Source: Stigmatella erecta (lineage in GTDB: Bacteria; Myxococcota; Myxococcia; Myxococcales; Myxococcaceae). From it: 64,000 bases of DNA. The translations under genes were made by a program, and so were the position numbers. The DNA is taken from positions 372,001 to 436,000 of the forward strand of contig NZ_FOIJ01000001.1 in NCBI RefSeq assembly GCF_900111745.1, given 5' to 3'. Position 1 is the stretch's first letter. Every line of letters starts with the position of its first letter. This document shows, one piece after another, positions 10,901-19,823 of this stretch. Under the pieces are notes generated by a model. The model saw nothing but the letters and a program-made list of their open reading frames with translations, was not told the origin of the DNA and searched no databases.

Positions 10901-12853
10901 ATGAGTGATGCGCGAGTACTCCACTTCTTCGGCGGTAAGGGCGGGGTTGGAAAGACCACGCTCGCGGCATCCTATGCGTTGATGCTCTCGGAGGATGCCC
11001 CCAAGGAGAAGGTGCTGCTGGTCTCCCTGGACGCCACGCGTTCGCTCTCCGATCTGGTGAAGAAGAAGCTGCCCGCCAAGCCCACCAAGCTGGTGCCGGG
11101 CAAGGGCGAGGGCGGGCTGTACGCGGCGGAGCTGGAGCCCGCGGCGCTGCTCAAGCCGTTCGCCGCCAAGTATGTCCCCGCGCTGGAGAAGGCCGCCGGC
11201 AAGGGCACGCACCTGTCCGAAGAGGACCTCGGCAAGCTCTTCGCCCAGGCGGTGCCGGGGCTGGAGGAGCTCGTGGGGCTCTTCCACCTGCAGTCGCTGC
11301 TGGAGGAGCAGGAGTTCGACCGGATCGTCGTGGATGCCTCGCCCACCAGCCACACGCTGCGCCTGTTCGACTTGCCGCAGGGGCTGCGCAAGTTCCTGGG
11401 CATCGTGAAGACCGGGGCCGAGAAGCCCTCGGGCTCCAAGAGCAAGAAGGAGCCCGTGGCCGAGGGCGGCTTCCTGGAGGAGACGGGGGCCCGCGCGGAG
11501 CGGCTGCTCGCGCTGCTCAAGGACCCTGTGCGGACGGCCTTCCACCTCGTGGCGCTGGCCGAGCCGGTGCCCGAGGCGCAGACGCGCATGCTGTTCGCGC
11601 AGCTGCGGGAGCGGAGCATCCCGGTGACGGAAATTCTCGTCAACCAGGTGGAGGCCAAGGACGGCTGTCCGGCGTGCCACGGCCGCCGGGGCCTGCAGGC
11701 CCCCCACGTGCGCAAATTCCAGGCGCTGGACAAGACCGTGCCGGTGCACCTGGTGGCCAAGCGCGAGCTGGCGCCCCGGGGGCTGGACGGGCTCAAGGAG
11801 TTCTCCAAGGAGTGGACGGGTGGCAAGGAGACCAAGCCGCTGGAGTTCTCCGCGGCCGAGGGGCCTCCGGCCCTGGTGCGGGCCCCCTCCATGCCCCCCA
11901 TCGCCGCGCCCCCGCTGCCGCCCACGCGCCTCATCTTCTTCGTGGGGCAGGGCGGGGTGGGCAAGAGCTCCTGTGCCGCCGCCGCCGCGGTGACGCTGAC
12001 CGAGAAGGAGGGGCCCGTGCTCCTCATCTCCACGGATCCGGCGCACTCGCTGTCGGACGTGCTGCAGAGCCGGCTCACGGACACCGAGACGCAGGTGAAG
12101 GGCACCAAGGGGCTCTACGCGCGCGAGCTGGACGTGGCCGGCTGGTTCAACGCCCTGCGCAAGCGCCTCAAGGAGAAGGCGGAGAAGGCCTTCGAGGGCG
12201 CGCCCAAGACGGGCAACGACGTGCCGCCGGACCTGGCCGCGCTGCGCAACCTGCTGGAGTGCGCGCCCCCGGGCATCGACGAGCTGGCGGCGCTCAGCTG
12301 CCTCACGGACGCGCTGGTGCAGGAGCGCTTCAAGCGCATCGTCGTGGACCCGGCGCCCATGGTCACCGCCATGCGCGTGGTGGAGCTGGCCGACACGGCC
12401 AAGGGCTGGCTGAGCACGCTGCACGGCGTGCTGTCCAAGCACCGCGCCAAGGGGCTGGGCGAGCTGGCCGATGACGTGGCCGCGCTGCTCAAGCACGTGA
12501 AGCGCTTCGAGGAGGCGCTGGCCTCGCCCAACGAGTCGCGCTTCGTGGTCGTCACCCGGGGCGAGGATCTGGCGGCCTCGCGCACCGAGCGGCTGGTGGA
12601 GTACCTCAAGGAGCGCAAGCTCCAGGTGGAGCGGGTGCTCGTCAACCGCGTAGGCCCCAAGTCCACCTGTCCCAAGTGCGAGAACCGCCGCAAGTTGGAG
12701 CTGAACGCCGCCAAGGCCATCGAGAAGAAGATCGGCCTGCCCGTCACCATGGCGCCCGCGCTGGGCCGCCACCCGGCGGGCCTGCGTGAGCTGAAGGCGT
12801 TCCGCACCGCGTGGTACGCCCTGTCGGCGCCGGTGAAGATCAAAGCCGCCTGA
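10901..12853 (+). CDS. ArsA/Get3-family ATPase with two nucleotide-binding halves
   Basis: A 650-residue tandem deviant-Walker ATPase. Half 1 has GGKGGVGKTT (residues 11-20) and half 2 has GQGGVGKSS (349-357). Each half carries a CxxC pair in a similar place (C256/C259 in CPACHGRR; C590/C593 in CPKCENRR), as in zinc-linked Get3 dimers. Half 2 keeps the classic STDPAHSLSD switch, whereas half 1 has SLDATRSLSD, so half 1 is diverged. Family members energise arsenite export or insert tail-anchored membrane proteins; no ars genes flank it, so arsenic resistance is not supported. ATG at 10901 gives a perfect N-terminus. Confidence 0.88.
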   Translation: MSDARVLHFFGGKGGVGKTTLAASYALMLSEDAPKEKVLLVSLDATRSLSDLVKKKLPAKPTKLVPGKGEGGLYAAELEPAALLKPFAAKYVPALEKAAGKGTHLSEEDLGKLFAQAVPGLEELVGLFHLQSLLEEQEFDRIVVDASPTSHTLRLFDLPQGLRKFLGIVKTGAEKPSGSKSKKEPVAEGGFLEETGARAERLLALLKDPVRTAFHLVALAEPVPEAQTRMLFAQLRERSIPVTEILVNQVEAKDGCPACHGRRGLQAPHVRKFQALDKTVPVHLVAKRELAPRGLDGLKEFSKEWTGGKETKPLEFSAAEGPPALVRAPSMPPIAAPPLPPTRLIFFVGQGGVGKSSCAAAAAVTLTEKEGPVLLISTDPAHSLSDVLQSRLTDTETQVKGTKGLYARELDVAGWFNALRKRLKEKAEKAFEGAPKTGNDVPPDLAALRNLLECAPPGIDELAALSCLTDALVQERFKRIVVDPAPMVTAMRVVELADTAKGWLSTLHGVLSKHRAKGLGELADDVAALLKHVKRFEEALASPNESRFVVVTRGEDLAASRTERLVEYLKERKLQVERVLVNRVGPKSTCPKCENRRKLELNAAKAIEKKIGLPVTMAPALGRHPAGLRELKAFRTAWYALSAPVKIKAA

Positions 12854-12941
12854 TGTCCGCCCTGCCGCCCGGCAGGCAGGCTGCGGCGGGGCGGTGACAG
12901 GGGCGGAGGCCGGCTGCACCTTCTTCAAAGGGAGGTGCCAG

Positions 12942-13172
12942 ATGGCCATCGAGCCCATGGAGAAGCTGCACCAGCGTCAGCGTGAGCAAGAGCGGCAACG
13001 GCTGCGGGAGCAGGAGCTCAAGGATCACGACGTGGAGGAGCAGCGCGGTCCGCGCCCCCTGGAGGGGTTCGCGGGCGGGCACACCACGTGGACCGGCCAG
13101 CAGGATGGGGCGGAGGACTCCTTCGCCCTCGAAGCGGAGGCCGCGGGCGGCCCCTCCGAGGACGACACCTAG
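12942..13172 (+). CDS. small hypothetical protein, 76 aa
   Basis: Highly charged 76-residue protein: an N-terminal Arg/Gln/Glu-rich helix (~residues 9-35, likely coiled coil) and an acidic, Gly-rich tail ending SEDDT. ATG at 12942 is preceded by AAAGGGAGGTG, one of the best ribosome-binding sites in the window, which strongly supports translation. It follows the ArsA-like gene by 88 bases. Its stop codon TAG lies in a CTAG shared with the stop codon of the convergent TPR gene. No family recognised. Confidence 0.7.
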   Translation: MAIEPMEKLHQRQREQERQRLREQELKDHDVEEQRGPRPLEGFAGGHTTWTGQQDGAEDSFALEAEAAGGPSEDDT

Positions 13173-13864
13173 GCCTCACATTCGGAGGGGGCGTCGGTGA
13201 AGGGGCCCAGCTCCGGGAGCGTCAGGAGCCCCGTGGGGCTGAGGGAGCCGGTGAGGGGCGCCGCATGGCCTGGCAGCGTCACCGTCACCGCGCTTCCCTT
13301 CACCCGGTAGCTTCCGGTCACGGTGTCCTCCCGGGGCGGGCCCTCGTCCTGGGGGACTTTTCTTTTCAGCACCACCTTTCCCCCGGCCTGGAAGTCCAGG
13401 CGCACCAGCGTGCCGTAAACGCCCACCCCGGGGCCGTACCAGTCCACGGCCTGGAGGAGGGCGGGCACGTCGGCGGCACGGGCCGGAGAGCGCCCCAGCA
13501 GCCGGTGCCACCCCACGGTGTTCCGGATCGGCTCCAGATCCGCGTCCTCCTGGGCGCGCTTCAGGCGCCGGGGATCCAACTCCACGGCCCGGGTGAGGTG
13601 CTGGAGGATGGTTTCTGGGTAGGCCTCGTACTCGCACACCTTGCGCTGCTTGCGCAGCACCCCGAGTGTGGCGGCCACGTTGTAGTGGGCCAGCGCATAC
13701 TGGGGGTTGGCCTGGGCGGCGGCCTGGAAGCGCTCCAGGGCCTCGGGGAACTGGCCTGCCTGGTAGAGGCGGAAGCCCTCGGTGTTGAGCGTCCGGGCCT
13801 TGGCGGGCTGGCCCAGGGCCGTGGAGGCCACCAGAACGAGGAGCAGCAGGGGGGTAGGGCGCAT
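13169..13864 (-). CDS. secreted TPR-repeat protein
   Basis: About 231 residues with an N-terminal signal peptide (MRPTPLLLLVLVASTALG) and 2-3 TPR-like units (LNTEGFRLYQAGQFPEALE; NPQYALAHYNVAATLG). The C-terminal half is beta-rich (GTLVRLDFQAGGKVVLKRK) and may be a small lipocalin-like or META-like domain. The start is placed at the second of two adjacent ATG codons (13867 or 13864), 5 bases after AAGGAG. Likely periplasmic; function unknown. Confidence 0.78.
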   Translation of the reverse strand: MRPTPLLLLVLVASTALGQPAKARTLNTEGFRLYQAGQFPEALERFQAAAQANPQYALAHYNVAATLGVLRKQRKVCEYEAYPETILQHLTRAVELDPRRLKRAQEDADLEPIRNTVGWHRLLGRSPARAADVPALLQAVDWYGPGVGVYGTLVRLDFQAGGKVVLKRKVPQDEGPPREDTVTGSYRVKGSAVTVTLPGHAAPLTGSLSPTGLLTLPELGPFTDAPSECEA

Positions 13865-13901
13865 CATCTCTCCTTCGACGGGGGCGGGGCTGGCACATTT
13901 A

Positions 13902-13930
13902 CTACGCAGCGCGTAACGCCGGGCGCGTAG
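13902..13930. promoter_or_regulatory. inverted and direct repeats in the accA upstream spacer
   Basis: CTACGC (13902-13907) pairs with GCGTAG (13925-13930), and GCGCGTA is repeated at 13909-13915 and 13923-13929, 14 bases apart. The repeats sit in the divergent spacer between the TPR gene and accA, just upstream of TTGAAA (13941-13946), a possible -35. A repressor site for one or both genes is possible. Confidence 0.3.
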
Positions 13931-13977
13931 CGGCTTGCGCGTTGAAAATCCATGGGGGCAGGTGCTAGGTCGGCGCC

Positions 13978-14946
13978 ATGGCGACCGGTACTGGTTACGC
14001 ACTCGACTTCGAACGCCCCCTCATTGAGCTGGAAAAGAAAATCGAGGAGCTGAAGGTGCTCTCCGAGAGTGGCTCCGTGGACTTCTCCTCGGAGATTTCC
14101 CGTCTGGAGAAGAAGGCCAAGAAGCTGCAGACGGAGATCTTCAGCGATCTGTCCCGCTGGCAGGTGGTGCAGCTGTCGCGCCACAGCGCGCGGCCCTACT
14201 TCCTCGACTACGTGCAGTTCCTCTTCACGGACTTCTTCGAGCTGAGCGGGGATCGCCGCTTCGGCGAGGATCCGTCCATCGTGGGCGGCTTCGCGCGGCT
14301 GGATGGCAAGCCCGTCATGTTGATCGGCCATCAGAAGGGGCGCAGCACCAAGGAGAACATGGCGCGCAACTTCGGCATGCCGCGCCCGGAAGGCTACCGC
14401 AAGGCGCTGCGGCTCATGGAGCTGGCCGAGCGGCTGGAGAAGCCCATCCTCACCTTCGTGGACACCCCGGGGGCCTACCCGGGCATGGGCGCCGAGGAGC
14501 GCGGCCAGGCCGAGGCCATCGCCGTCAACCTGGAAGTCATGAGCCGGCTCAAGGTCCCCATCCTCTCCACCGTCATCGGCGAGGGCGGCTCGGGCGGCGC
14601 GCTGGCCATCGGTGTGGGCAACCGCGTGCTGATGATGCAGAACAGCGTCTACTCGGTCATCACCCCCGAGGGTTGCGCCTCCATCCTCTTCCGGGACGCC
14701 TCCCAGGCGAGCAAGGCCGCCGATGCGCTCAAGCTCACCGCGAAGGACCTTCTGGGCATGAAGATCATCGACGAAGTCATCCCCGAGCCCGCGGGCGGCG
14801 CGCACCGCGATCCGGTCAAGGCCGCCGAGGGGCTGGGCAAGGTGCTGCGCAAGCACCTGTCCGAGCTGGAGAAGCTCTCGCCGGACGAGTTGGTGAAGGA
14901 CCGGTACGACAAGTTCCGCGCCCTGGGCGCCTTCACCGGCCGTTGA
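13978..14946 (+). CDS. accA: acetyl-CoA carboxylase carboxyltransferase subunit alpha
   Basis: Catalyses, with the beta subunit AccD, transfer of the carboxyl group from carboxybiotin to acetyl-CoA, giving malonyl-CoA for fatty acid synthesis. The 322-residue length matches bacterial AccA. Seen: an N-terminal helical region ([16 protein letters not shown]), [41 protein letters not shown], and the CoA/crotonase-fold loop [14 protein letters not shown]. Followed 14 bases later by cmk, so the two are probably co-transcribed. accD, accB and accC are not in this window. Confidence 0.97.
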   Translation: MATGTGYALDFERPLIELEKKIEELKVLSESGSVDFSSEISRLEKKAKKLQTEIFSDLSRWQVVQLSRHSARPYFLDYVQFLFTDFFELSGDRRFGEDPSIVGGFARLDGKPVMLIGHQKGRSTKENMARNFGMPRPEGYRKALRLMELAERLEKPILTFVDTPGAYPGMGAEERGQAEAIAVNLEVMSRLKVPILSTVIGEGGSGGALAIGVGNRVLMMQNSVYSVITPEGCASILFRDASQASKAADALKLTAKDLLGMKIIDEVIPEPAGGAHRDPVKAAEGLGKVLRKHLSELEKLSPDELVKDRYDKFRALGAFTGR

Positions 14947-14960
14947 GAGGGCGTGCGCGC

Positions 14961-15653
14961 GTGAGCTCCCGGCCTTTCATCGTCGCCATCGACGGCCCCG
15001 CGGGGGCCGGCAAGTCCACGGTCTCCAAGCTGCTGGCGCGCCGGCTCGGCTTCGCGCTGGTGGACACGGGCGCCATCTACCGCTGCGTGGCGTTGATGGC
15101 CCAGCGCGAGGGCATCGCCTTCGATGACGACGCCCAGCTGGAGGCGCTGCTGGGGCGCATCCACATCCACTTCCAGGTGGTGGGCGAGGAGAACCACGTC
15201 CTCCTGGACGGCCAGGACGTGTCCTCGGAGATCCGCGCGCCCGAGGTCTCCATGAACGCCTCCCAGGTCTCCAGCCGCCCGGTGGTGCGCACGGGGCTCT
15301 TGGCGCTGCAGCGCCGCTTGGCGCTGGAGGCGGAGAAGGGCGCCATCCTGGAAGGGCGGGACATCGGCACCGTGGTGTTCCCGGACGCGGACGCCAAGTT
15401 CTTCCTGGAGGCCTCTTCGGAGATCCGCGCCCGCCGCCGCTACGAGGAGCTGTTCCAGAAGGGCGTCGAGCGCAGCCTGGAAGACGTGCTCGCCGATCAG
15501 GTCCAGCGGGACCGGGACGACTCGACCCGCGCCGTGGCGCCGCTCAAGGCCGCCGAGGATGCCGTGCGTCTGGACTCCAGCGTCCTGCCGCTGTCCGAGG
15601 TGGTGCACCAGCTGGAGCATGAAATCCAGCAGCGGCTCGCGCAGCGCGGCTGA
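14961..15653 (+). CDS. cmk: cytidylate kinase
   Basis: Phosphorylates CMP/dCMP with ATP. The P-loop is IDGPAGAGKST (residues 10-20), followed by LDTGAIYR-like VDTGAIYRCVAL, the EGRDIGTVVFPDAD motif and the RDRDDSTRAVAPLKAAEDA segment with the arginines that bind CMP phosphate. 230 aa, as expected. GTG at 14961 is the only in-frame start near the P-loop, since a TGA lies just upstream in other frames. Directly downstream of accA. Confidence 0.96.
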   Translation: MSSRPFIVAIDGPAGAGKSTVSKLLARRLGFALVDTGAIYRCVALMAQREGIAFDDDAQLEALLGRIHIHFQVVGEENHVLLDGQDVSSEIRAPEVSMNASQVSSRPVVRTGLLALQRRLALEAEKGAILEGRDIGTVVFPDADAKFFLEASSEIRARRRYEELFQKGVERSLEDVLADQVQRDRDDSTRAVAPLKAAEDAVRLDSSVLPLSEVVHQLEHEIQQRLAQRG

Positions 15654-15674
15654 GCCCGCGCCCCGCCGGGCTCA
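15651..15674. terminator. inverted repeat between convergent cmk and slt genes
   Basis: TGAGCCC (15651-15657) and GGGCTCA (15668-15674) form a perfect 7-base stem. The arms contain the stop codons of both converging genes. There is no T-run, so at most a weak bidirectional terminator. Confidence 0.3.
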
Positions 15675-17804
15675 GAAGCCCACGCCCTCCACGGCGGGCG
15701 CGGGCACCGTCATCGTCAGCGGCGGCGGCGCCCCCTGGCCGTAGAAGGTGCGGTACAGGTACAGGTCCGCCACCACCTGCTTCACGTAGCCCCGGGTCTC
15801 GCGGAAGGGAATCTCCTCGATGAAGAGATCCAGGGGCAGGGTGCCCTTCTCCTGGGCCCACTTGACGGCCGCCTTGGGGCCCGCGTTGTAGGCCGCCGCG
15901 GCGAGCACGGGGTGGGAGAAGCGCTTCATGAGCTGCGCGAGGTACCAGGCGCCGTAGCGGATGTTGAGGTCCGGGGCGAAGAGGTCCGCCGGGTTGGGCG
16001 CGGGCTCGGACAGGTGCTGGGCGATGGAGGTGCCGGTGGGGGGGATGAGCTGCATCAGCCCCCGGGCATCCGCGGCGCTCGCCACCTCCGGGCGGAAGGC
16101 GCTCTCCCGGCGCATGATGGCCCAGACGAGCGAAGGCTCCACCGCGTGGCGCGTGGCCGCCGCCTCCACCGCCGAGGCGAAGGCGCGCGGATAGAAGGCC
16201 GCCAGCGCATCCGGAGCCCGGGCGCCGAAGGCCCGCCCCCACAGGTGCCGCGCGGCGACGGCGTGGGCATGGCCGAACTCGCCCAGCTGCAAGAGCGCGT
16301 GCGCGAAGGGCAGGGCCTGCTCCGCGGAGCGGATGCGCGAGACCCGTGACTCCACCTCCTCGGCCGCGTCCGGAAAGAGGCCCGCCTCGCTGAGCGCCAC
16401 CGCGAGCTCCAGCTCGGGGGGCCGGGGAACCAGCAGCTGCCGGGGCGGCGAGGGGAAGGCCACGGGGGGCGTGCGGCCCAGGGCCCGCAGGCGCTCGGAG
16501 GCCAGCAGCGCGTAGAACGACGCGGGGGCGGAGGCGATCACGCCCTCATACGCGGGCGCGGTGACGGCCGCGGTGGCCCCGCCCAGCTCCTGGCTGCGGG
16601 CCATCCAGTAGCGCGCCTGGGGCACGAGGCTGCTCTTCGGCGCGCCGGAGACGAGCAGCGCCAGGGCCTCGCGCGCCTCGGGGTACCGCTCCAGGCGCAG
16701 CAGGGCCAGGGCACGGAACCACAGCCCCTCGTCCCGGCGCCGGGAGCGCGGGTGGCGCTGTTCGTAGAGGGCGAAGGCCTTCACCGCCTCCTCGAAGCGG
16801 CCGGCCTGCAGGTCCAGCCACCCCGCGAAGAAGCCCCCTTCATCCCCCGCGGGCTGCTGGGGGAAGGCGCGGTCCAGCGCCGCCATCAGCTCGCGGGCCT
16901 GGTCATTCTTGTTGGCCCGGAGGGCCCGGCGGGCCACCAGCAGCTCCGCCTCGGCGGCGATCTCGGGAGGCCCCTTCCGGGCCTCGGCCAGCGCCTTCTC
17001 CGCCTGTTCCGGCTGTCCCAGGGCGAAGAGCGTCTGCGCCCGCGCGAGCGCCAGCCTCGCGCGCTCCAGCGGCGTCTCCGCGGGACGGTGCGCCGTGGCC
17101 TTCTGCAGCTCCTCCAGCGCGCGAGAGGCCTGGCCGCCGTCCAGGAACGCCCGGGCCCGGCGCACATGCTCATCGAGGGTCAGCCAGGCGGGCGGGTTGA
17201 GCAGCTCCAGCCGCGTCAGGGCCTCGTCCGCGTAGGGATGGGTGGGATAGCGCAGCGCCACCGTGCGCAGGTCCGCGCGGGCCCCTTCCGTGAGCCCCTT
17301 GGCACCGCGGGCCAGAGCCCGCTCATAGAGCAGCTCCGCCGACGGGGTCTGCGTCGCGGCAAGCTCCAGCACCGGCGCCGCCTGGGCCGTCTTGCCCGCC
17401 CGCAGGAGGGCCTCTCCCAGCCGCGCCTTCGCGCGAGGGGCCAGGGAGGGGGGCGCACCCTTCGCGGCGAGCGCGAACGCCTGGGCGGCCTCGGCGGGCT
17501 CGCCCGCGTAGAACAGCGCCTGGCCCCGGTAATACGCGTGGAAGGGCTCCAGGAGCGGCGGGGCGGGGTGGGCCTCCAGCAGCCCCCGGGCCTCGGCGGC
17601 CTCGCCGTCGGAGAGGGCCAGCGTCGCGGCCAGGAGGGCGAGGCGGCCCGCCTGGGCGCACCGGTGGGCCTCGCAGGCCTGGAGGTCCGCCTGGACGAGG
17701 GCGCGGGCCTCCGGCTTGTGCAGCCGCACGGCCTCCAACGTTTCCGGGGACTGGGCCAGGGCCACGCTCGAGACCAGCCCCGCCACCAAGCTGCTCCACT
17801 TCAT
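15672..17804 (-). CDS. soluble lytic murein transglycosylase (Slt-type)
   Basis: Periplasmic enzyme that cleaves peptidoglycan glycan strands. 710 aa: a signal peptide (MKWSSLVAGLVSSVALAQ), a ~500-residue alpha-superhelical U-domain made of TPR-like repeats, and a C-terminal goose-lysozyme-like domain. The SLT motifs are all present: catalytic Glu567 in IMRRESAFRPE, GLMQLIPPTG, NIRYGAWYL and AAYNAGP. The start at 17804 is chosen because it begins a good signal peptide; an alternative ATG 21 bases upstream (17825) is possible. It diverges from the small cysteine-protein gene at 18051. Confidence 0.92.
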   Translation of the reverse strand: MKWSSLVAGLVSSVALAQSPETLEAVRLHKPEARALVQADLQACEAHRCAQAGRLALLAATLALSDGEAAEARGLLEAHPAPPLLEPFHAYYRGQALFYAGEPAEAAQAFALAAKGAPPSLAPRAKARLGEALLRAGKTAQAAPVLELAATQTPSAELLYERALARGAKGLTEGARADLRTVALRYPTHPYADEALTRLELLNPPAWLTLDEHVRRARAFLDGGQASRALEELQKATAHRPAETPLERARLALARAQTLFALGQPEQAEKALAEARKGPPEIAAEAELLVARRALRANKNDQARELMAALDRAFPQQPAGDEGGFFAGWLDLQAGRFEEAVKAFALYEQRHPRSRRRDEGLWFRALALLRLERYPEAREALALLVSGAPKSSLVPQARYWMARSQELGGATAAVTAPAYEGVIASAPASFYALLASERLRALGRTPPVAFPSPPRQLLVPRPPELELAVALSEAGLFPDAAEEVESRVSRIRSAEQALPFAHALLQLGEFGHAHAVAARHLWGRAFGARAPDALAAFYPRAFASAVEAAATRHAVEPSLVWAIMRRESAFRPEVASAADARGLMQLIPPTGTSIAQHLSEPAPNPADLFAPDLNIRYGAWYLAQLMKRFSHPVLAAAAYNAGPKAAVKWAQEKGTLPLDLFIEEIPFRETRGYVKQVVADLYLYRTFYGQGAPPPLTMTVPAPAVEGVGF

Positions 17805-17975
17805 CACATGTGCCTCACCGGTCATACCCCTGCGGCCTCCCAACGGGAGCCATCTGGAAGACATTCCCCGGGGGGTCCCACCGGGGGGGTGGTTTGACAG
17901 CCGCCCCAACAAGTCCTAAATCGCGGCGCGCCCAACCCGTCCTGGCCCGATGCGTCACGCAAGGGGCTGGTTGGG

Positions 17976-18002
17976 ATGTGTTTCGTTGCATGTGTTTCGT
18001 TG
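17976..18002. repeat. tandem direct repeat upstream of the 77-aa gene
   Basis: ATGTGTTTCGTTG occurs at 17976-17988 and again at 17990-18002, one base apart, in the divergent spacer between the slt gene and the small cysteine protein. It is less GC-rich than its surroundings and could be a tandem regulator site. Confidence 0.5.
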
Positions 18003-18050
18003 GTCCTGATGCGCACGGGGGGAAAACGCTGACCTGGGAGGGCTCCGTTC

Positions 18051-18284
18051 ATGAAGCCGTGTCCGTCCGATCTATCGCAGACCATCAACCCTGAGGCTGG
18101 GCCGAAGCGAGCCGGTGTCGAGTCGCATCGCAACCTCAACTGCCACCACTACGACAACTGCCTCGACGAGGCGGTGCGCCGCGGCTGGCAGTCGTTCTCG
18201 TGCATGAAGTGCCCGCTCTACCAGAACGTGGCCCCGCCCCAGATGGGCATCGAGGCCTACGCCACGCAGCGCCGTCCCATCTAA
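18051..18284 (+). CDS. small cysteine-rich protein, 77 aa
   Basis: A 77-residue soluble protein with a conserved-looking cysteine/aromatic signature: C31-HHYDN-C37 (CxxxxxC), then a GWQSFSC51MKC54PLY segment. The spacing (C-x5-C ... W-x3-F-x-C-x2-C) looks like a small zinc- or Fe-S-binding knuckle that I have seen in small deltaproteobacterial proteins; the metal is not known. ATG at 18051 is preceded by GGGAGGG about 9 bases upstream, supporting real translation. It is monocistronic between divergent and convergent neighbours. Confidence 0.75.
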   Translation: MKPCPSDLSQTINPEAGPKRAGVESHRNLNCHHYDNCLDEAVRRGWQSFSCMKCPLYQNVAPPQMGIEAYATQRRPI

Positions 18285-18308
18285 GGGGCACGGGGTTCAA
18301 GGCCCGGC

Positions 18309-19823
18309 TCACCGGGGCGCGGTGTAGATGACCACCACCCAGTAGCGGTCCTTGCCGAAAGTCTTCGAATTGCCGCGGAGGACGCCCACACCGGCCTGCG
18401 TGTTGCGAGCATCCAAGAGGTTCTTGGACTCGGGCAGCGCGGTGGGGTCCTCCGCCACGTAGAAGTCCGCGGCCGCGGTGCCCACCTGGGGCAAGGCCTG
18501 GAACACGCGCTCGTGCAGCACGGAGCCGGGCAGGTCCGCCTTGGGCGTGTCGCGCTGGAGCGCCCGCCGCACGTGGTCCTGCGCCAGCTGCTCCAGCACC
18601 AGGCTGCGCTCGAGCGGCGGCAGCTTGGCCTCCTTGCGCTTGGCCGCGATGGCCTTGTACGCCTCCTCCACCGGGTTGCCGCGCAGGGGCGCCGCCGCCG
18701 TGGAGAACACCTCGGTGACGAGGGCCTGGGGCCGCCCGTCCACCGTCTGGAACACCACCCCGATGCCCACGTGCGTGAAGGGGGCCGCGAGCAGGTTCTT
18801 GCGGTGGCCGGGGCTGTGCTCGATGCCGAAGTGCGCCGCCAGGGGCCCCGCGGCCATGCCCAGGTTCTCCCCGGAGCCCCGGAAGGCAGGCCCCGCGGCC
18901 TCCATGCGCCCCCGCAGGTCCGAGCCGTCGGGCGCCACGTGGGCGAAGAAGCCCTCGCGCGCCATGCGCTCGCTGTAGGCCTGGGCCACCTCCTCCAGCG
19001 CGCTGTCGGCGGCCAGGGGGTTCAACCGGTGGGCCCGGCGCAGGCTGTTGATGCGGGCGAGGATGGCCTGCCGGGCCTCGGGCAGGGTGGTGGGCTCGGC
19101 CACGTCCTCGGTCTCCGCGCGGTCGCGCTGCCGGGGGCCTCCCACGTCCACGAAGAAGAGCGCGACGACCTCGGGCCCCTTGGTCCCCCGGCCCAGCACC
19201 TCCACGGTGTAGCCGCCCGTCTGGGCGAAGGGGATCCGCGCACAGAACACCGGGCCCTCCTGCCGCGACAGCGCCACGCGCTCCACGCTGCCCTCGGGCA
19301 GGGTGACGAAGACCTCCGCGGCGTTCAGGGGCGGCACCAGCTCGCCACACAGCGTCTGGGCCCCCCCGGCGCGGGGCAAGGCGCGGGGGAAGCGCTGGAG
19401 CTCCGCCTTGCGCTCGGTGAGCAGCATCACGAGCGAGGCGCGCTCGCCCGCGGTGGCCACGCCCACGCCGAAGTGGGTGGCGGGCTCGGCGCTGAAGTCC
19501 TTGCGTGCCAGGAACGTCTCGATGGCGTGCGCGTGCACCCAGGCGCGGATGACGAAGGTGCGGGGGCTCGGGTCGGTGCTGCCCGCGTCGCTGACCGCCA
19601 GCGTGAGCGCATGCAGGTCGGGCGCGCCGGTGGGCAGCTGCGGGCCCAGCGCCTCGCGGGCCAGGCGGCGCGCCGCCTCGGTCAGCGCCGTGTCCCGGAC
19701 GGGCAACCGGCGCCCCACGCGCTCGAACTCGCGCGCCACGTGGAGGGCCGCCTGCTGCTCCAGGGCCTCGGGCGCCAGCGGGGTGGCCGCGACCAGGGCG
19801 CTCAGCGCCAACGCGAACCCCAT
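18309..19823 (-). CDS. CAP (SCP/PR-1-like) domain protein, exported
   Basis: A 504-residue protein with an N-terminal signal sequence (MGFALALSALVAATPLA). The middle region carries a CAP domain (~residues 255-390): a RINSLRRAHRLNPLAADSALEEVAQAYSERMAREGFFAHVAPDG helix-loop, the GENLGMAAG motif and HSPGHRKNLLAAPFTHVGIGV, which supplies the CAP histidines. The flanking N- and C-terminal regions are unassigned. Its ATG (19823-19821) overlaps the dciA stop codon as TAATG on the minus strand, so translation is probably coupled. Confidence 0.88.
   Translation of the reverse strand: MGFALALSALVAATPLAPEALEQQAALHVAREFERVGRRLPVRDTALTEAARRLAREALGPQLPTGAPDLHALTLAVSDAGSTDPSPRTFVIRAWVHAHAIETFLARKDFSAEPATHFGVGVATAGERASLVMLLTERKAELQRFPRALPRAGGAQTLCGELVPPLNAAEVFVTLPEGSVERVALSRQEGPVFCARIPFAQTGGYTVEVLGRGTKGPEVVALFFVDVGGPRQRDRAETEDVAEPTTLPEARQAILARINSLRRAHRLNPLAADSALEEVAQAYSERMAREGFFAHVAPDGSDLRGRMEAAGPAFRGSGENLGMAAGPLAAHFGIEHSPGHRKNLLAAPFTHVGIGVVFQTVDGRPQALVTEVFSTAAAPLRGNPVEEAYKAIAAKRKEAKLPPLERSLVLEQLAQDHVRRALQRDTPKADLPGSVLHERVFQALPQVGTAAADFYVAEDPTALPESKNLLDARNTQAGVGVLRGNSKTFGKDRYWVVVIYTAPR

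Noticed and set aside
10901-12853. Arsenic-resistance operon
   Set aside because: ArsA-like fold is present but no arsB, arsC, arsD or ArsR neighbour is seen.
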